From NCBI GenBank assembly GCA_034409055.1, contig DAOUMU010000503.1, positions 1 through 17,209 on the forward strand: 17,209 nucleotides of DNA, in the 5' to 3' direction. The notes beneath the pieces were generated by a model, which was not told where the DNA came from, searched no databases, and worked only from the letters and a program-made list of their open reading frames with translations. This document shows positions 6,655 through 13,664 of the stretch, piece by piece. This stretch comes from DAOUMU01 sp034409055. Its GTDB lineage: Bacteria; Chloroflexota; Anaerolineae; 4572-78; J111. A program made the position numbers and the translations under genes. Position 1 is the first letter of the stretch. Each line of letters begins with the position of its first letter.

Positions 6655-8625
6655 ACAACCGGAGCATTGGCAGAGCTAGAACGAGGCGTGTATGCCGCGT
6701 TAGAGACTTATTCCAATGTCCACCGGGGCAGCGGGCACAACTCGATGGTGTCCACCCATTTATTTGAACAAGCCAGGGAGATTGTTCTGGAATACCTGGG
6801 GCTGAACGGTGGACTCGTCCACGGTGGACAAGTCCACACAGACAAATACGTGGTCATCTTTTGCACACCCAGAAGGGCAGAGATGCTCAAGGCACAACTT
6901 AAGCCTGAAAGTTATCAAAGTGTGTCAAGCCAAGACATTGGCCTGCCACTTGGTGTAAGGGCATTGGCTGTGGTCCGCAAGGCGCTGCCAAGAGGCATTC
7001 CTTTTCAGACCGGTGGAGGGACGGCCAGTCTGGTTTCCCCCGGTTGGGTCATCTGGGCCAAGGCGCCGGACAAATTCGAGGCCGGCACGCCCGCGATCGT
7101 CAATATCATCGCATTTGCCAAGGCCCTACGGCTGATCCGGCATTTTGGAAATGATGTTTTCCAGGATTCGGCCGCTGAAAAGATAGCGGACGCCACAAAG
7201 CTGGCGGACGCCGAAAAGCTGGCGGCCACTGAAATTCTATGCCACGATGAACTGGAGAAATTCTCTGGGCGAGAACTATTGGATGAACTCAGGCAGACCC
7301 TGATCGGTCGCAGTGTTCGTGTCCCAACGGTGGAAGGTGTCAGGCCCTATATTAACCTAGACAACGGCGCCAGCACTCCCACCTTCACGCCAATATGGGA
7401 CGCTGTCTGCCAGACATGGCGCCAGCCCAGGCAAGTACAGCAAGAGATCATTCATGAGGTCAAGTCCATCTGCGCCGGGGTATTGGGTGCACCTTTGGCA
7501 ACCTATGATGTGATCTTTACTTCTAACACCACGGAAGCTATCAACCTGGCAGCCGAAAGTTTGCGCAATGAATCCGAGCAGGGGTTTGAATCGGTTGTGC
7601 TTAACACACTCCTTGAACACAACTCGAACGAGCTGCCGTGGCGTATGATTCCCGGCTTTTCGCTGATCCGGCTACCGGTGGACGAGGAAGGCTTTGTGGA
7701 TTTGAACGAGCTGGAGACGCTCTTATGCGCATACAACCAGCAGAGGCAGCACGGAAAGAAGCGCATCAAGCTTGTGGCCGTGAGCGGCGCTTCGAATGTC
7801 CTCGGCGTATTCAACAATCTGGCGGAGATCAGTCGAAACGTTCACCGCTATGGGGCACGCTTGCTGGTGGATGCGGCCCAGTTGGTCGCCCACCGCAAGG
7901 TCGAGATGGAAGGATGCGGGATTGACTATCTCGCCTTCTCTGGCCATAAGGTGTACGCACCATTCGGCAGTGGCGTGTTGTTGGTTAAAAAGGGGTTGCT
8001 TAATTTTAGCTCCGCCGAACTGGCGCTGATCCAATCATCCGGCGAGGAAAACGTAGGGGGCATCGCCGCGTTGGGCAAGGCGCTGGTGCTATTGCAACGC
8101 ATCGGCCTGGACGTGATCCAGGAGGGAGAACAGGTTTTGACCGGGCAAGCCCTGCGCGGCCTAGCGCAAATACCGGGCCTGGAGATTTACGGAATAAAGG
8201 ACCCGGACTCGCCCAGGTTCGCCCAAAAAGGCGGCGTCATTGTTTTTGGCCTGAAGGATATGATGGCCAACCGGGTGGCCAGAGAACTGGCCGAGCGAGG
8301 CGGGATTGGGGTGCGGTACGGGTGCCACTGCGCGCACATGTTGATCAAACATTTGCTCCATATTCATCCACTGCTGGAGCGATTTCAGGGCGTGATCGTG
8401 ACCCTGTTCCCCCAGGTCTCGCTGCCTGGCCTCACCCGGGTGAGCCTGGGCATCGAGAACAGCGCAGAGGATATAGACACCTTGATTCACGTGTTGGACA
8501 AAATCGTCCGGCGGCCCCGGGCTGGGGTGGACAACCCCTTCGCTTCTACGCAGACCAATATCCAAAAGCAAATGGATGATTTCGCCAGGGCGGCGGCCCA
8601 GAGAGTTTATACTCAACTCAAATAG
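6571..8625 (+). CDS. chimeric two-part class V aminotransferase (cysteine desulfurase-like) with an MDR-derived N-terminus
   Basis: A 684-residue predicted protein. Residues 1-27 are MDR sequence. Residues about 28-220 look like a shortened, degenerate class V aminotransferase half: YSNVHRGSGHNS, VVIFCTPRRAEML, then GGGTASLVSPGW and KFEAGTPAI, but with no Schiff-base lysine motif. Residues about 260-650 are a full class V fold: YINLDNGAS, IFTSNTTEAINLA, His350 in LLEHNSNELPW, Asp434 and Gln437 in VDAAQLV, and the PLP lysine Lys460 in FSGHKVYAP, with RYGCHCAH near the C-terminus. It probably binds PLP and acts on a cysteine-like or other small substrate; the actual reaction is unknown. The gene is clearly richer in GC than the MDR genes around it, suggesting separate origin. 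The native start may have been replaced by the stub. Confidence 0.78.
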   Translation: MKATVTTKYGSPEVLQLQEMEKPAPDNKTTGALAELERGVYAALETYSNVHRGSGHNSMVSTHLFEQAREIVLEYLGLNGGLVHGGQVHTDKYVVIFCTPRRAEMLKAQLKPESYQSVSSQDIGLPLGVRALAVVRKALPRGIPFQTGGGTASLVSPGWVIWAKAPDKFEAGTPAIVNIIAFAKALRLIRHFGNDVFQDSAAEKIADATKLADAEKLAATEILCHDELEKFSGRELLDELRQTLIGRSVRVPTVEGVRPYINLDNGASTPTFTPIWDAVCQTWRQPRQVQQEIIHEVKSICAGVLGAPLATYDVIFTSNTTEAINLAAESLRNESEQGFESVVLNTLLEHNSNELPWRMIPGFSLIRLPVDEEGFVDLNELETLLCAYNQQRQHGKKRIKLVAVSGASNVLGVFNNLAEISRNVHRYGARLLVDAAQLVAHRKVEMEGCGIDYLAFSGHKVYAPFGSGVLLVKKGLLNFSSAELALIQSSGEENVGGIAALGKALVLLQRIGLDVIQEGEQVLTGQALRGLAQIPGLEIYGIKDPDSPRFAQKGGVIVFGLKDMMANRVARELAERGGIGVRYGCHCAHMLIKHLLHIHPLLERFQGVIVTLFPQVSLPGLTRVSLGIENSAEDIDTLIHVLDKIVRRPRAGVDNPFASTQTNIQKQMDDFARAAAQRVYTQLK
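6808..6837 (+). repeat. two tandem 15-bp palindromic units in the coding sequence
   Basis: GGTGGACTCGTCCAC (6808-6822) and GGTGGACAAGTCCAC (6823-6837) are tandem copies differing only in the two central bases, and each contains the inverted repeat GTGGAC/GTCCAC. The 30 bp are in frame and encode GGLVHGGQVH, located between the LEYLGLN helix and the KYVVIF strand, where an insertion would be tolerated. Confidence 0.7.
7180..7233 (+). repeat. three tandem 18-bp coding repeats (K-L-A-D-A-x type)
   Basis: Units start at 7180, 7198 and 7216: AAGATAGCGGACGCCACA, AAGCTGGCGGACGCCGAA and AAGCTGGCGGCCACTGAA. They encode a charged alanine-rich helix (KIADAT KLADAE KLAATE) in the linker between the two aminotransferase-like halves. 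Expansion by slippage is a likely origin. Confidence 0.65.
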
Positions 8626-8655
8626 TAGATCAAAGAAAGAAGGGGGAAGACTCCA

Positions 8656-9615
8656 ATGAAAGCGATTGTGTACGAAAGATACGGGCCGCCGGAAGTGCTT
8701 CAACTTAAAGAGATAGAAAAACCTAGGCCAAAGGATAATGAAGTGCTGATTAGAATCTATGCCACAACAGCAACAGCCGCGGAAGGCATCATGCGCAGGG
8801 GTAAACCGCTGTGGGGCAGAATCATTCTTGGTTTCATAAAACCCAGAAAAAAATACAGAATACTGGGGCTTGAGCTGGCCGGAGAAATTGAAACCGTGGG
8901 CAAAGACGTCAGGCGATTTAAGCCGGGCGATCAGGTGTATGGATTTCGTGGTTTTGGAACGGGTGCTTTGGCTGAGTACAAATGTATGCCTGAAAAAGGG
9001 TCGCTGGCTCTAAAACCGGCCAATACGAGCTATGAAGAAGCCGTCGCGACTGTTGACGGAGCGACAACCGCCTTGTTTTTCCTCAGAGATAAAGCAAATA
9101 TTCAGAGTGGACAAAAAGTTCTGATCATTGGTGCTTCAGGAAGTATCGGCACGTATGCGGTCCAACTGGCCCGGTACTTTGGGGCGGAAGTGACCGGGGT
9201 GTGCAGTACCTCGAATTTAGAATGGGTGAAATCTCTGGGAGCCGATAAGGTGATTGATTATACCCAAAAGGATTTTACCCAAAGCGGTGAGACCTATGAT
9301 ATTATTTTTGATACGGTAGGCAAGAGTTCGTTTTCACGTTGCAAACGTTCCCTAAAGAGAGAGGGATGTTATCTGCCAACTGTTGGCTTGTTTAATTATG
9401 TTCTTATGCTATGGACTTCGTTGATCGGCGGCAGAAAAGTAATAAGTGGAATGTCAGTTGAAAAGAATGAATCGCTGATTTTTATCAAGGAGCTAATTGA
9501 GGCGGGAAAAATAAAACCGGTTATCGATAAACGCTATCCCTTGGAACAGGCTGTCGAGGCCCACCGGTATGTTGATCAAGGGCACAAAAAGGGAAATGTC
9601 GTCATCACTGTTTGA
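8656..9615 (+). CDS. MDR-family NAD(P)-dependent oxidoreductase, copy 6
   Basis: A 319-residue zinc-independent MDR protein starting MKAIVYERYGPPEVLQLKEI, preceded by AAGAAGGGGGAAG (8636-8648). The Rossmann motif GASGSIG is at residues 159-165, then GAEVTGVCST and GADKVIDYTQKDF. It ends GHKKGNVVITV and stops, six to eight residues shorter than copies 1, 3 and 4, which continue into EHNxKT. It lies 30 bp downstream of the chimeric aminotransferase gene, so the two are likely cotranscribed. It may be the part of the array that was separated from copies 1-4 when foreign DNA replaced copy 5. The substrate is unknown. Confidence 0.87.
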   Translation: MKAIVYERYGPPEVLQLKEIEKPRPKDNEVLIRIYATTATAAEGIMRRGKPLWGRIILGFIKPRKKYRILGLELAGEIETVGKDVRRFKPGDQVYGFRGFGTGALAEYKCMPEKGSLALKPANTSYEEAVATVDGATTALFFLRDKANIQSGQKVLIIGASGSIGTYAVQLARYFGAEVTGVCSTSNLEWVKSLGADKVIDYTQKDFTQSGETYDIIFDTVGKSSFSRCKRSLKREGCYLPTVGLFNYVLMLWTSLIGGRKVISGMSVEKNESLIFIKELIEAGKIKPVIDKRYPLEQAVEAHRYVDQGHKKGNVVITV

Positions 9616-9683
9616 ACAGTTGTGTCAACCCGCACTTCCCAAATGGGTGTCCACGAACTGATAAACGTGATTTGAATAATAAA

Positions 9684-9688
9684 AGGAG
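9684..9688 (+). promoter_or_regulatory. ribosome binding site that fixes the start of the selenoprotein candidate
   Basis: AGGAG lies 7 bp before ATG 9696. The next in-frame ATG (9777), after the internal TGA, has no comparable site, so translation most likely begins at 9696 and must pass the TGA at 9762. Confidence 0.7.
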
Positions 9689-9695
9689 ACGAAAA

Positions 9696-10562
9696 ATGAC
9701 CAAAGAAAAAAGTAAGATATCATCGATGGGAACAGTGCTTACCTTTCTTAAAAAGGGGACCTGATCGGAAGCGCTTATGAGTGTCGTTGACGACTCGTTC
9801 GATCATCCCTTGAAACTCGAGGAGGAAGCCACTGCGCCCCTCGCGGGTGGCATTATGCAACATGGCTACCAGTGCGGCATGCTTTGGGGCACAACGCTTG
9901 CGGCAGGGGCAGAGGCGTACCAACGTTTTGGTCCAGGCCCGCAAGCTGAAACTGCGGCAATTATGGCAGCCCAAAGACTTGTGGATTCCTTCCGGGCTCG
10001 CTACAACTATATCGATTGCCTTGAACTGACCGATATGGATTGGCAGAATTTATCAATGCAGGCGATGCTAAAGTATTTCATAACAGGTCGGGTCACCCGC
10101 TGCTTTGGCATGGCCGGAAAATATGCCCCGGTAGCATTTGATGAGATAAATACCGCTCTTTCCGCAGAACATATCGAAGCGCCCTTCCCTCCGGTAAGCT
10201 GCGCGGCAATGCTGGCCCAAAAGATGGGCGTATCCGAGATGCATGCGGTCATGGCGGCGGGATTTGCGGGCGGTATCGGCTTATGCGGCGGCGCCTGTGG
10301 GGCCTTGGGAGCCGCGATATGGATCATCAGCATGAATAGCCGCAAGGAAGGGGCCAGTAAAATGGATTTTCAAAACCCCAAAGCCATAGCTGCGATTGAT
10401 AGATTTATGAAATGCACCGACTATGAATTCGAGTGCTCCGAAATAGTTGGACGGAGGTTTGAGAATATCGACGACCATGCCGGTTATTTGCGCGATGGAG
10501 GTTGCTCGGAAATTATCGAAGTATTGTGCTGCGATATGGATGAACAGTCTCGCCTGGTGTAG
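9696..10562 (+). CDS. two-domain C-GCAxxG-C-C family protein, candidate selenoprotein (TGA at codon 23)
   Basis: Read from ATG 9696 through an in-frame TGA at 9762-9764, the gene encodes 288 residues. It has two copies of the putative redox C-GCAxxG-C-C domain. Domain 1 has FLKKGT-TGA-SEALMSVV and then QCGMLWG (Cys60). Domain 2 has PVSCAAMLAQKMG (Cys169) and LCGGACGALG (Cys197, Cys201). Later cysteines (DCLEL, ECSEI, GGCSEI, LCC) complete the pattern. The TGA stands exactly where domain 2 has Cys169 and where the family has its first signature cysteine. Members of this family are, as I recall, annotated as (seleno)proteins, so selenocysteine at residue 23 is the favoured reading. A conventional caller would start at ATG 9777 and lose the first 27 residues. 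A decayed gene or sequencing error remains possible. Confidence 0.75.
9779..9796 (+). promoter_or_regulatory. candidate bacterial SECIS hairpin downstream of the TGA
   Basis: The segment GAGTGTCGTTGACGACTC can fold in two competing ways: GTCG (9783-9786) with CGAC (9791-9794) around a TTGA loop, or GAGT (9779-9782) with ACTC (9793-9796) around a 10-nt loop beginning with GT. The apical loop lies about 18-22 nt after the TGA, inside the window known for bacterial SECIS elements. The stem is short, so this is only suggestive. Confidence 0.4.
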
Positions 10563-10586
10563 AAAACAAACTATGAAATTGAAGAA

Positions 10587-10805
10587 TTAGCCAATATGCA
10601 GCAGGGCGTACATTAAAAAAGCACCCAGGCCAAAGACAGCCACTAAAAGCAGACCTAATATCAGCCAGACAGTTGGGTCAAAATCATTTTTGGAAAAATC
10701 ATCCGTAAGATTTGCGATTCGTTGCCAACTGACCAGACAAAAAGTTATAATCGTAATAACTAACGTTGCCAGGAAAACGGGGATGAGGTGGAGTTTACTA
10801 AACAT
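10587..10805 (-). CDS. 72-residue small membrane protein (left copy)
   Basis: It starts at ATG 10805 (MFSKLHLIPVFLATLVITI); a GTG at 10835 would add ten residues but has no ribosome binding site. Two transmembrane segments are visible at about 7-28 and 47-69, joined by a polar loop with WQRIANLTDDFSKNDFDP. The second segment and C-terminus (GLGAFLMYALL) resemble the 72-residue protein encoded at 13665-13883 (MGVFLTYALL): I count 13 identities over 22 aligned residues. It lies 54 bp downstream of the 74-residue gene in the same orientation, so the two may share the operator at 11168-11211. A TATAAT at about 10820-10825 could also give a short-leader transcript. Its function is unknown. Confidence 0.65.
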   Translation of the reverse strand: MFSKLHLIPVFLATLVITIITFCLVSWQRIANLTDDFSKNDFDPTVWLILGLLLVAVFGLGAFLMYALLHIG

Positions 10806-10859
10806 AGCGTATTCACTCAAATTATATCGGAACACAAAGCGGGCTAGTCATATAGACCC

Positions 10860-11084
10860 CTACTTTAACTGCTCATCCGATTTAACCGCTTTGGTTTGAT
10901 AGTGCCGGGTGGAAGGGCGTAGCGATGTATTACCCAGGGGATGATGTTGTCGCTCCTCTGCTTCTGCTTCAAAAACACGTAGTTCGGGTGGAACCGTATC
11001 GCCAAACTCTGGCGGTAATTCCTGGAAGGGCGCACTCAATAACCTGCGGAAGAATTTTTGAATCGATCTCAATAATGTAGACAC
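10860..11084 (-). CDS. 74-residue hypothetical soluble protein
   Basis: The start is GTG 11084, chosen because a near-perfect AAGGAGGT (11100-11093) lies 8 bp upstream; an in-frame ATG at 11123 is not needed. The protein begins STLLRSIQKFFRRLLSAPFQ (a basic amphipathic stretch that may bind membrane or nucleic acid) and continues with an acidic middle (ELRVFEAEAEERQ) and a charged tail. No domain was recognised. It is divergent from the response regulator, with the operator between them. Confidence 0.65.
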   Translation of the reverse strand: MSTLLRSIQKFFRRLLSAPFQELPPEFGDTVPPELRVFEAEAEERQHHPLGNTSLRPSTRHYQTKAVKSDEQLK

Positions 11085-11149
11085 GATGAGATACCTCCTT
11101 ACCCTGAATAATAAGTGATACAAATTAAATCGTGGTCTTCCTGCAGCAT

Positions 11150-11211
11150 ATCACACCGGACGTTGATCCATCCTTATGAAATTCTCATCGTATCCTTAAG
11201 TCAATCTTAAG
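11150..11211 (-). promoter_or_regulatory. predicted OmpR-type operator and -10 for the minus-strand small genes
   Basis: Reading the minus strand from 11211 there are four 11-bp units: CTTAAGATTGA, CTTAAGGATAC, GATGAGAATTT, CATAAGGATGG (to 11168). The last CATAAG is followed by exactly 17 bp and then TGTGAT (11155-11150), a -10-like hexamer, 65 bp ahead of the GTG start. The arrangement matches the operator at 13565-13608 unit by unit. Because CTTAAG is self-complementary, it may also influence the divergent response regulator gene. Confidence 0.55.
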
Positions 11212-11286
11212 GCCAACCACCTTGCCTGTCATTTAGCCTAATCCGGTTGTGGTTACGGTTGATTTCTTGAATAGATGCTTTCGGAG

Positions 11287-11292
11287 TATAAT
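11287..11292 (+). promoter_or_regulatory. -10 hexamer TATAAT upstream of the response regulator
   Basis: A perfect consensus -10 lies 24 bp before the start codon. The best -35 (TTGAAT at 11267-11272) is only 14 bp away, so spacing is poor and an activator may be needed. Confidence 0.35.
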
Positions 11293-11316
11293 GAAATTTG
11301 TCACAGGTGGATTCCC

Positions 11317-12018
11317 ATGGCCAAACATATCTTGATTGTTGATGATGATGAACTGCTGCGCCGCAGTGTGGCCTTTAGTTTAGAAAAAAACGGGTATCGT
11401 GTCAGTACCGCGGCCAGCGCCGAAGACGCCCTGGGTATTGCCCGCCGCGACCGGCCCGACCTGATCCTCTTAGATATTGGGTTGCCGGGCGGTATGGATG
11501 GGCTAGAAGCGTTACGCCTCTTTGAAGCGCAAGACAACATCCCTGTTATCTTTCTCACCGCCCGGCGGCGCGAGTTGGATGAAGTATTGGGGCTGAGATT
11601 GGGCGCCGATGATTACATCACCAAGCCCTTTGACCCCGATGTGCTTTTGGCCCATATTGAGGCGGTTTTGCGACGTTCTCAACCTGCCGCCGCTCCTTTG
11701 GCTGCTCCTAAAACTTTGGAAGTCGGTGATCTGGTCATTGACCCCGCCGCTCACCTGGTCACTATTAAAGGCCGGGCTATCGAATTGTCTCCGCGTGAGT
11801 TCGATTTGCTCCACACGTTAGCCCTGGATGCCGGACACGTCGTTTCAATGGACGATCTGATTGTCCGTGTTTGGGGAGCGGAATACCAAGGCGAGTCTCA
11901 GGTGATTTATGTTCATATGAGCTGGCTGCGGGAAAAAATTGAAGCAGACCCCAAACACCCCCAGCGTATTGTGACCGTCCGTGGGGTGGGTTATAAATTA
12001 GAATCGCAAGAGGCATAA
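11317..12018 (+). CDS. OmpR/PhoB-family response regulator
   Basis: A 233-residue cytosolic transcription factor. ATG 11317 is chosen because AGGTGG (11305-11310) precedes it and the protein then begins MAKHILIVDDDE. The receiver domain (about 1-120) has the acidic pocket Asp9-Asp11, phospho-acceptor Asp53 in LILLDIGLPGG, Thr81, and Lys103 in ITKPFD. A winged-helix DNA-binding domain (about 135-233) contains IELSPREFDLLHTLA, VWGAEYQGESQVIYVHMSWLR and RGVGYKLES, the OmpR/PhoB signature. The stop overlaps the kinase start by one base (TAATG), so translation is probably coupled. It is the natural candidate to bind the CTTAAG operators on either side. Confidence 0.93.
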   Translation: MAKHILIVDDDELLRRSVAFSLEKNGYRVSTAASAEDALGIARRDRPDLILLDIGLPGGMDGLEALRLFEAQDNIPVIFLTARRRELDEVLGLRLGADDYITKPFDPDVLLAHIEAVLRRSQPAAAPLAAPKTLEVGDLVIDPAAHLVTIKGRAIELSPREFDLLHTLALDAGHVVSMDDLIVRVWGAEYQGESQVIYVHMSWLREKIEADPKHPQRIVTVRGVGYKLESQEA

Positions 12019-13466
12019 TGTTACGCACCCTGCGTTGGCGGCTAATCCTCAGCCACGTGTTGCCCCTATTAGTCATTATCCCCATCATCGGCATTGCCCT
12101 CATTTACGTATTAGAAACCAGAATAGTCTTGGCCACGCTGGCTCAAGAGTTAATGAGCGAGGCTAACCTTGTCGCCAAACTGGCCCGCAATAGCCCCGAT
12201 CTCTGGCAAAATCCTGCTTCGGCCCAAGCCTTTGTTGATGATGTTAGTCAAGATCGCACAGCTCGGGTGATGCTGCTGGATACTGCAGGCCGGTTATTAG
12301 CTTCCAGCGATGCCGCAGATGTTGACCGTCTGGGACAACCGCTGGACCTGCCCGCTTTGGAGACCACTCTGGCCGGAGAAATCAGTACGCGTACCACCTA
12401 TAGCCGTCGGCTGGGCGAAGAAATCGCCGATGTTTTGTATCCGGTTGAAAGCGACGACCGACAGGTTATCGGCATGATACGGCTGAGCCATCGTCTGGAC
12501 AGTGTTGAGGAACAGTTTTCCCGGTTACGTTATTTTATTGTAGGCATCTTGATTAGTGGGCTTGTGCTGGGTGTGTTGGTGGGGCTGCTGTTGGCTCTGA
12601 ATATGGAACGCCCGCTCCGGCAAGTGACCCAAGCGATTGTGCAATTAACCGGTGGGCAGCACAGGACCTTGCTCACCGAACAGGGGCCAGAGGAAATTCG
12701 TCAATTGCTCCGCGCCGTTAATAATCTGGTGGAGCGATTACGCAGTCTGGAGCAAGCCCGGCGTCAATTACTGGCTAATCTGGTGCATGAATTGGGCCGT
12801 CCCCTGGGTGCGCTGCGCGCCGCGGTTCAGGCTATGCTAGACGGTGCGGTTGAAGATAAAACACTGGCTACAGAATTTCTAACCAGCATGGCCGGTGAGA
12901 TAGGCCGGTTGCGGGGTTTATTAGACACACTGGCGCAACTTCACGATCAGGTTTTAGGTACCTTAGAATTGAACCGCCAATCCATTGACTTGTACGCCTG
13001 GTTCCCCCCTGTTCTCGTCCCCTGGCGAGAGGCAGCCCATCAAAAAAACCTGGCCTGGGATGTGGTCATCCCCCCAAATTTACCCTCGCTGGAGGCAGAC
13101 GCTGATCGATTGGCTCAAGCATTGGGCAATCTGTTGAGTAATGCCATAAAGTATACCCCGCCAAGCGGCGCTGTTTCTATAAGCGCCGGCGTGAAAGATG
13201 AAGAAATCTGGATTCAGGTGAGCGATACCGGGCCTGGCATCTCCCCCACAGAACAGGCCCAAATTTTCACCTCTTTTTATCGCGGCCAGACATCAGGCCG
13301 GTTTCCGCAAGGGATGGGGCTGGGATTGACCATTGCCCATGATCTGATTACGGCGCACCAGGGACGTTTGGACGTCGAAAGCGAACCGGATCAGGGTAGT
13401 CGTTTTATCATCTGGCTACCCCTGCAAGGTGAGACCCAAGCGGAAACGCCCCCCCTCAAAAACTAA
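12018..13466 (+). CDS. membrane histidine kinase partner of the response regulator
   Basis: A 482-residue sensor kinase. A first transmembrane segment is at about 9-31, an extracytoplasmic sensor region at about 35-168, a second transmembrane segment at about 171-194, and a HAMP domain (MERPLRQVTQAI) at about 195-247. The phospho-acceptor His257 is in LVHELGRPLGAL; the usual HEL[RK]TP box is here HELGRP. The ATPase domain has the N box NLLSNAIKYTPP (371-382), the G1 box DTGPGI (403-408) and the G2 box GMGLGLTIA (from 432). It autophosphorylates and transfers to the adjacent regulator. The signal is unknown. The gene is followed by a strong terminator. Confidence 0.93.
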   Translation: MLRTLRWRLILSHVLPLLVIIPIIGIALIYVLETRIVLATLAQELMSEANLVAKLARNSPDLWQNPASAQAFVDDVSQDRTARVMLLDTAGRLLASSDAADVDRLGQPLDLPALETTLAGEISTRTTYSRRLGEEIADVLYPVESDDRQVIGMIRLSHRLDSVEEQFSRLRYFIVGILISGLVLGVLVGLLLALNMERPLRQVTQAIVQLTGGQHRTLLTEQGPEEIRQLLRAVNNLVERLRSLEQARRQLLANLVHELGRPLGALRAAVQAMLDGAVEDKTLATEFLTSMAGEIGRLRGLLDTLAQLHDQVLGTLELNRQSIDLYAWFPPVLVPWREAAHQKNLAWDVVIPPNLPSLEADADRLAQALGNLLSNAIKYTPPSGAVSISAGVKDEEIWIQVSDTGPGISPTEQAQIFTSFYRGQTSGRFPQGMGLGLTIAHDLITAHQGRLDVESEPDQGSRFIIWLPLQGETQAETPPLKN

Positions 13467-13490
13467 GCGATTGATAGGGCCGAATTTTCC

Positions 13491-13520
13491 AAAGCCTGAC
13501 CTTTCAAGGTCGGGCTTTTT
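13491..13520 (+). terminator. intrinsic terminator of the two-component operon
   Basis: AGCCTGACC (13493-13501) pairs with GGTCGGGCT (13508-13516), with one T-G wobble, around a TTTCAA loop, and is followed by a T tract (13516-13520). It sits 27 bp after the kinase stop codon. Confidence 0.85.
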
Positions 13521-13564
13521 GCATTTGGTCCAATTTGGCGTTCATCTTCTCTCCCCGCGCTGAA

Positions 13565-13626
13565 TTTAAGATTGTCTTAAGGCAAGTTGTAAGATTTCTT
13601 AAGGGCTACGGGTTTGTCTCTATGAT
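13565..13626 (+). promoter_or_regulatory. predicted OmpR-type operator and -10 for the small membrane protein and M50 genes
   Basis: Four units with 11-bp phasing are visible: TTTAAGATTGT (13565), CTTAAGGCAAG (13576), TTGTAAGATTT (13587), CTTAAGGGCTA (13598). The last CTTAAG is followed by 17 bp and the -10 hexamer TATGAT (13621-13626). No -35 is visible: the repeats take its place, as at PhoB-type activated promoters. By eye it matches the operator at 11168-11211 at 28 of 44 positions, with the same distance to the -10. Confidence 0.6.
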
Positions 13627-13664
13627 ATGGTAGAGATGGAGTATGGAAAGCCCAGGAGATCAGT

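Noticed and set aside
8161..8703. 180-codon reverse-strand open frame opposite the aminotransferase
   Set aside because: It is the antisense of a region with clear class V aminotransferase motifs; its own translation shows no domain and overlaps the start of MDR copy 6.
9777..10562. Start of the C-GCAxxG-C-C gene at ATG 9777
   Set aside because: No ribosome binding site, and it would drop the first signature position; family-like sequence continues in frame upstream to 9696.
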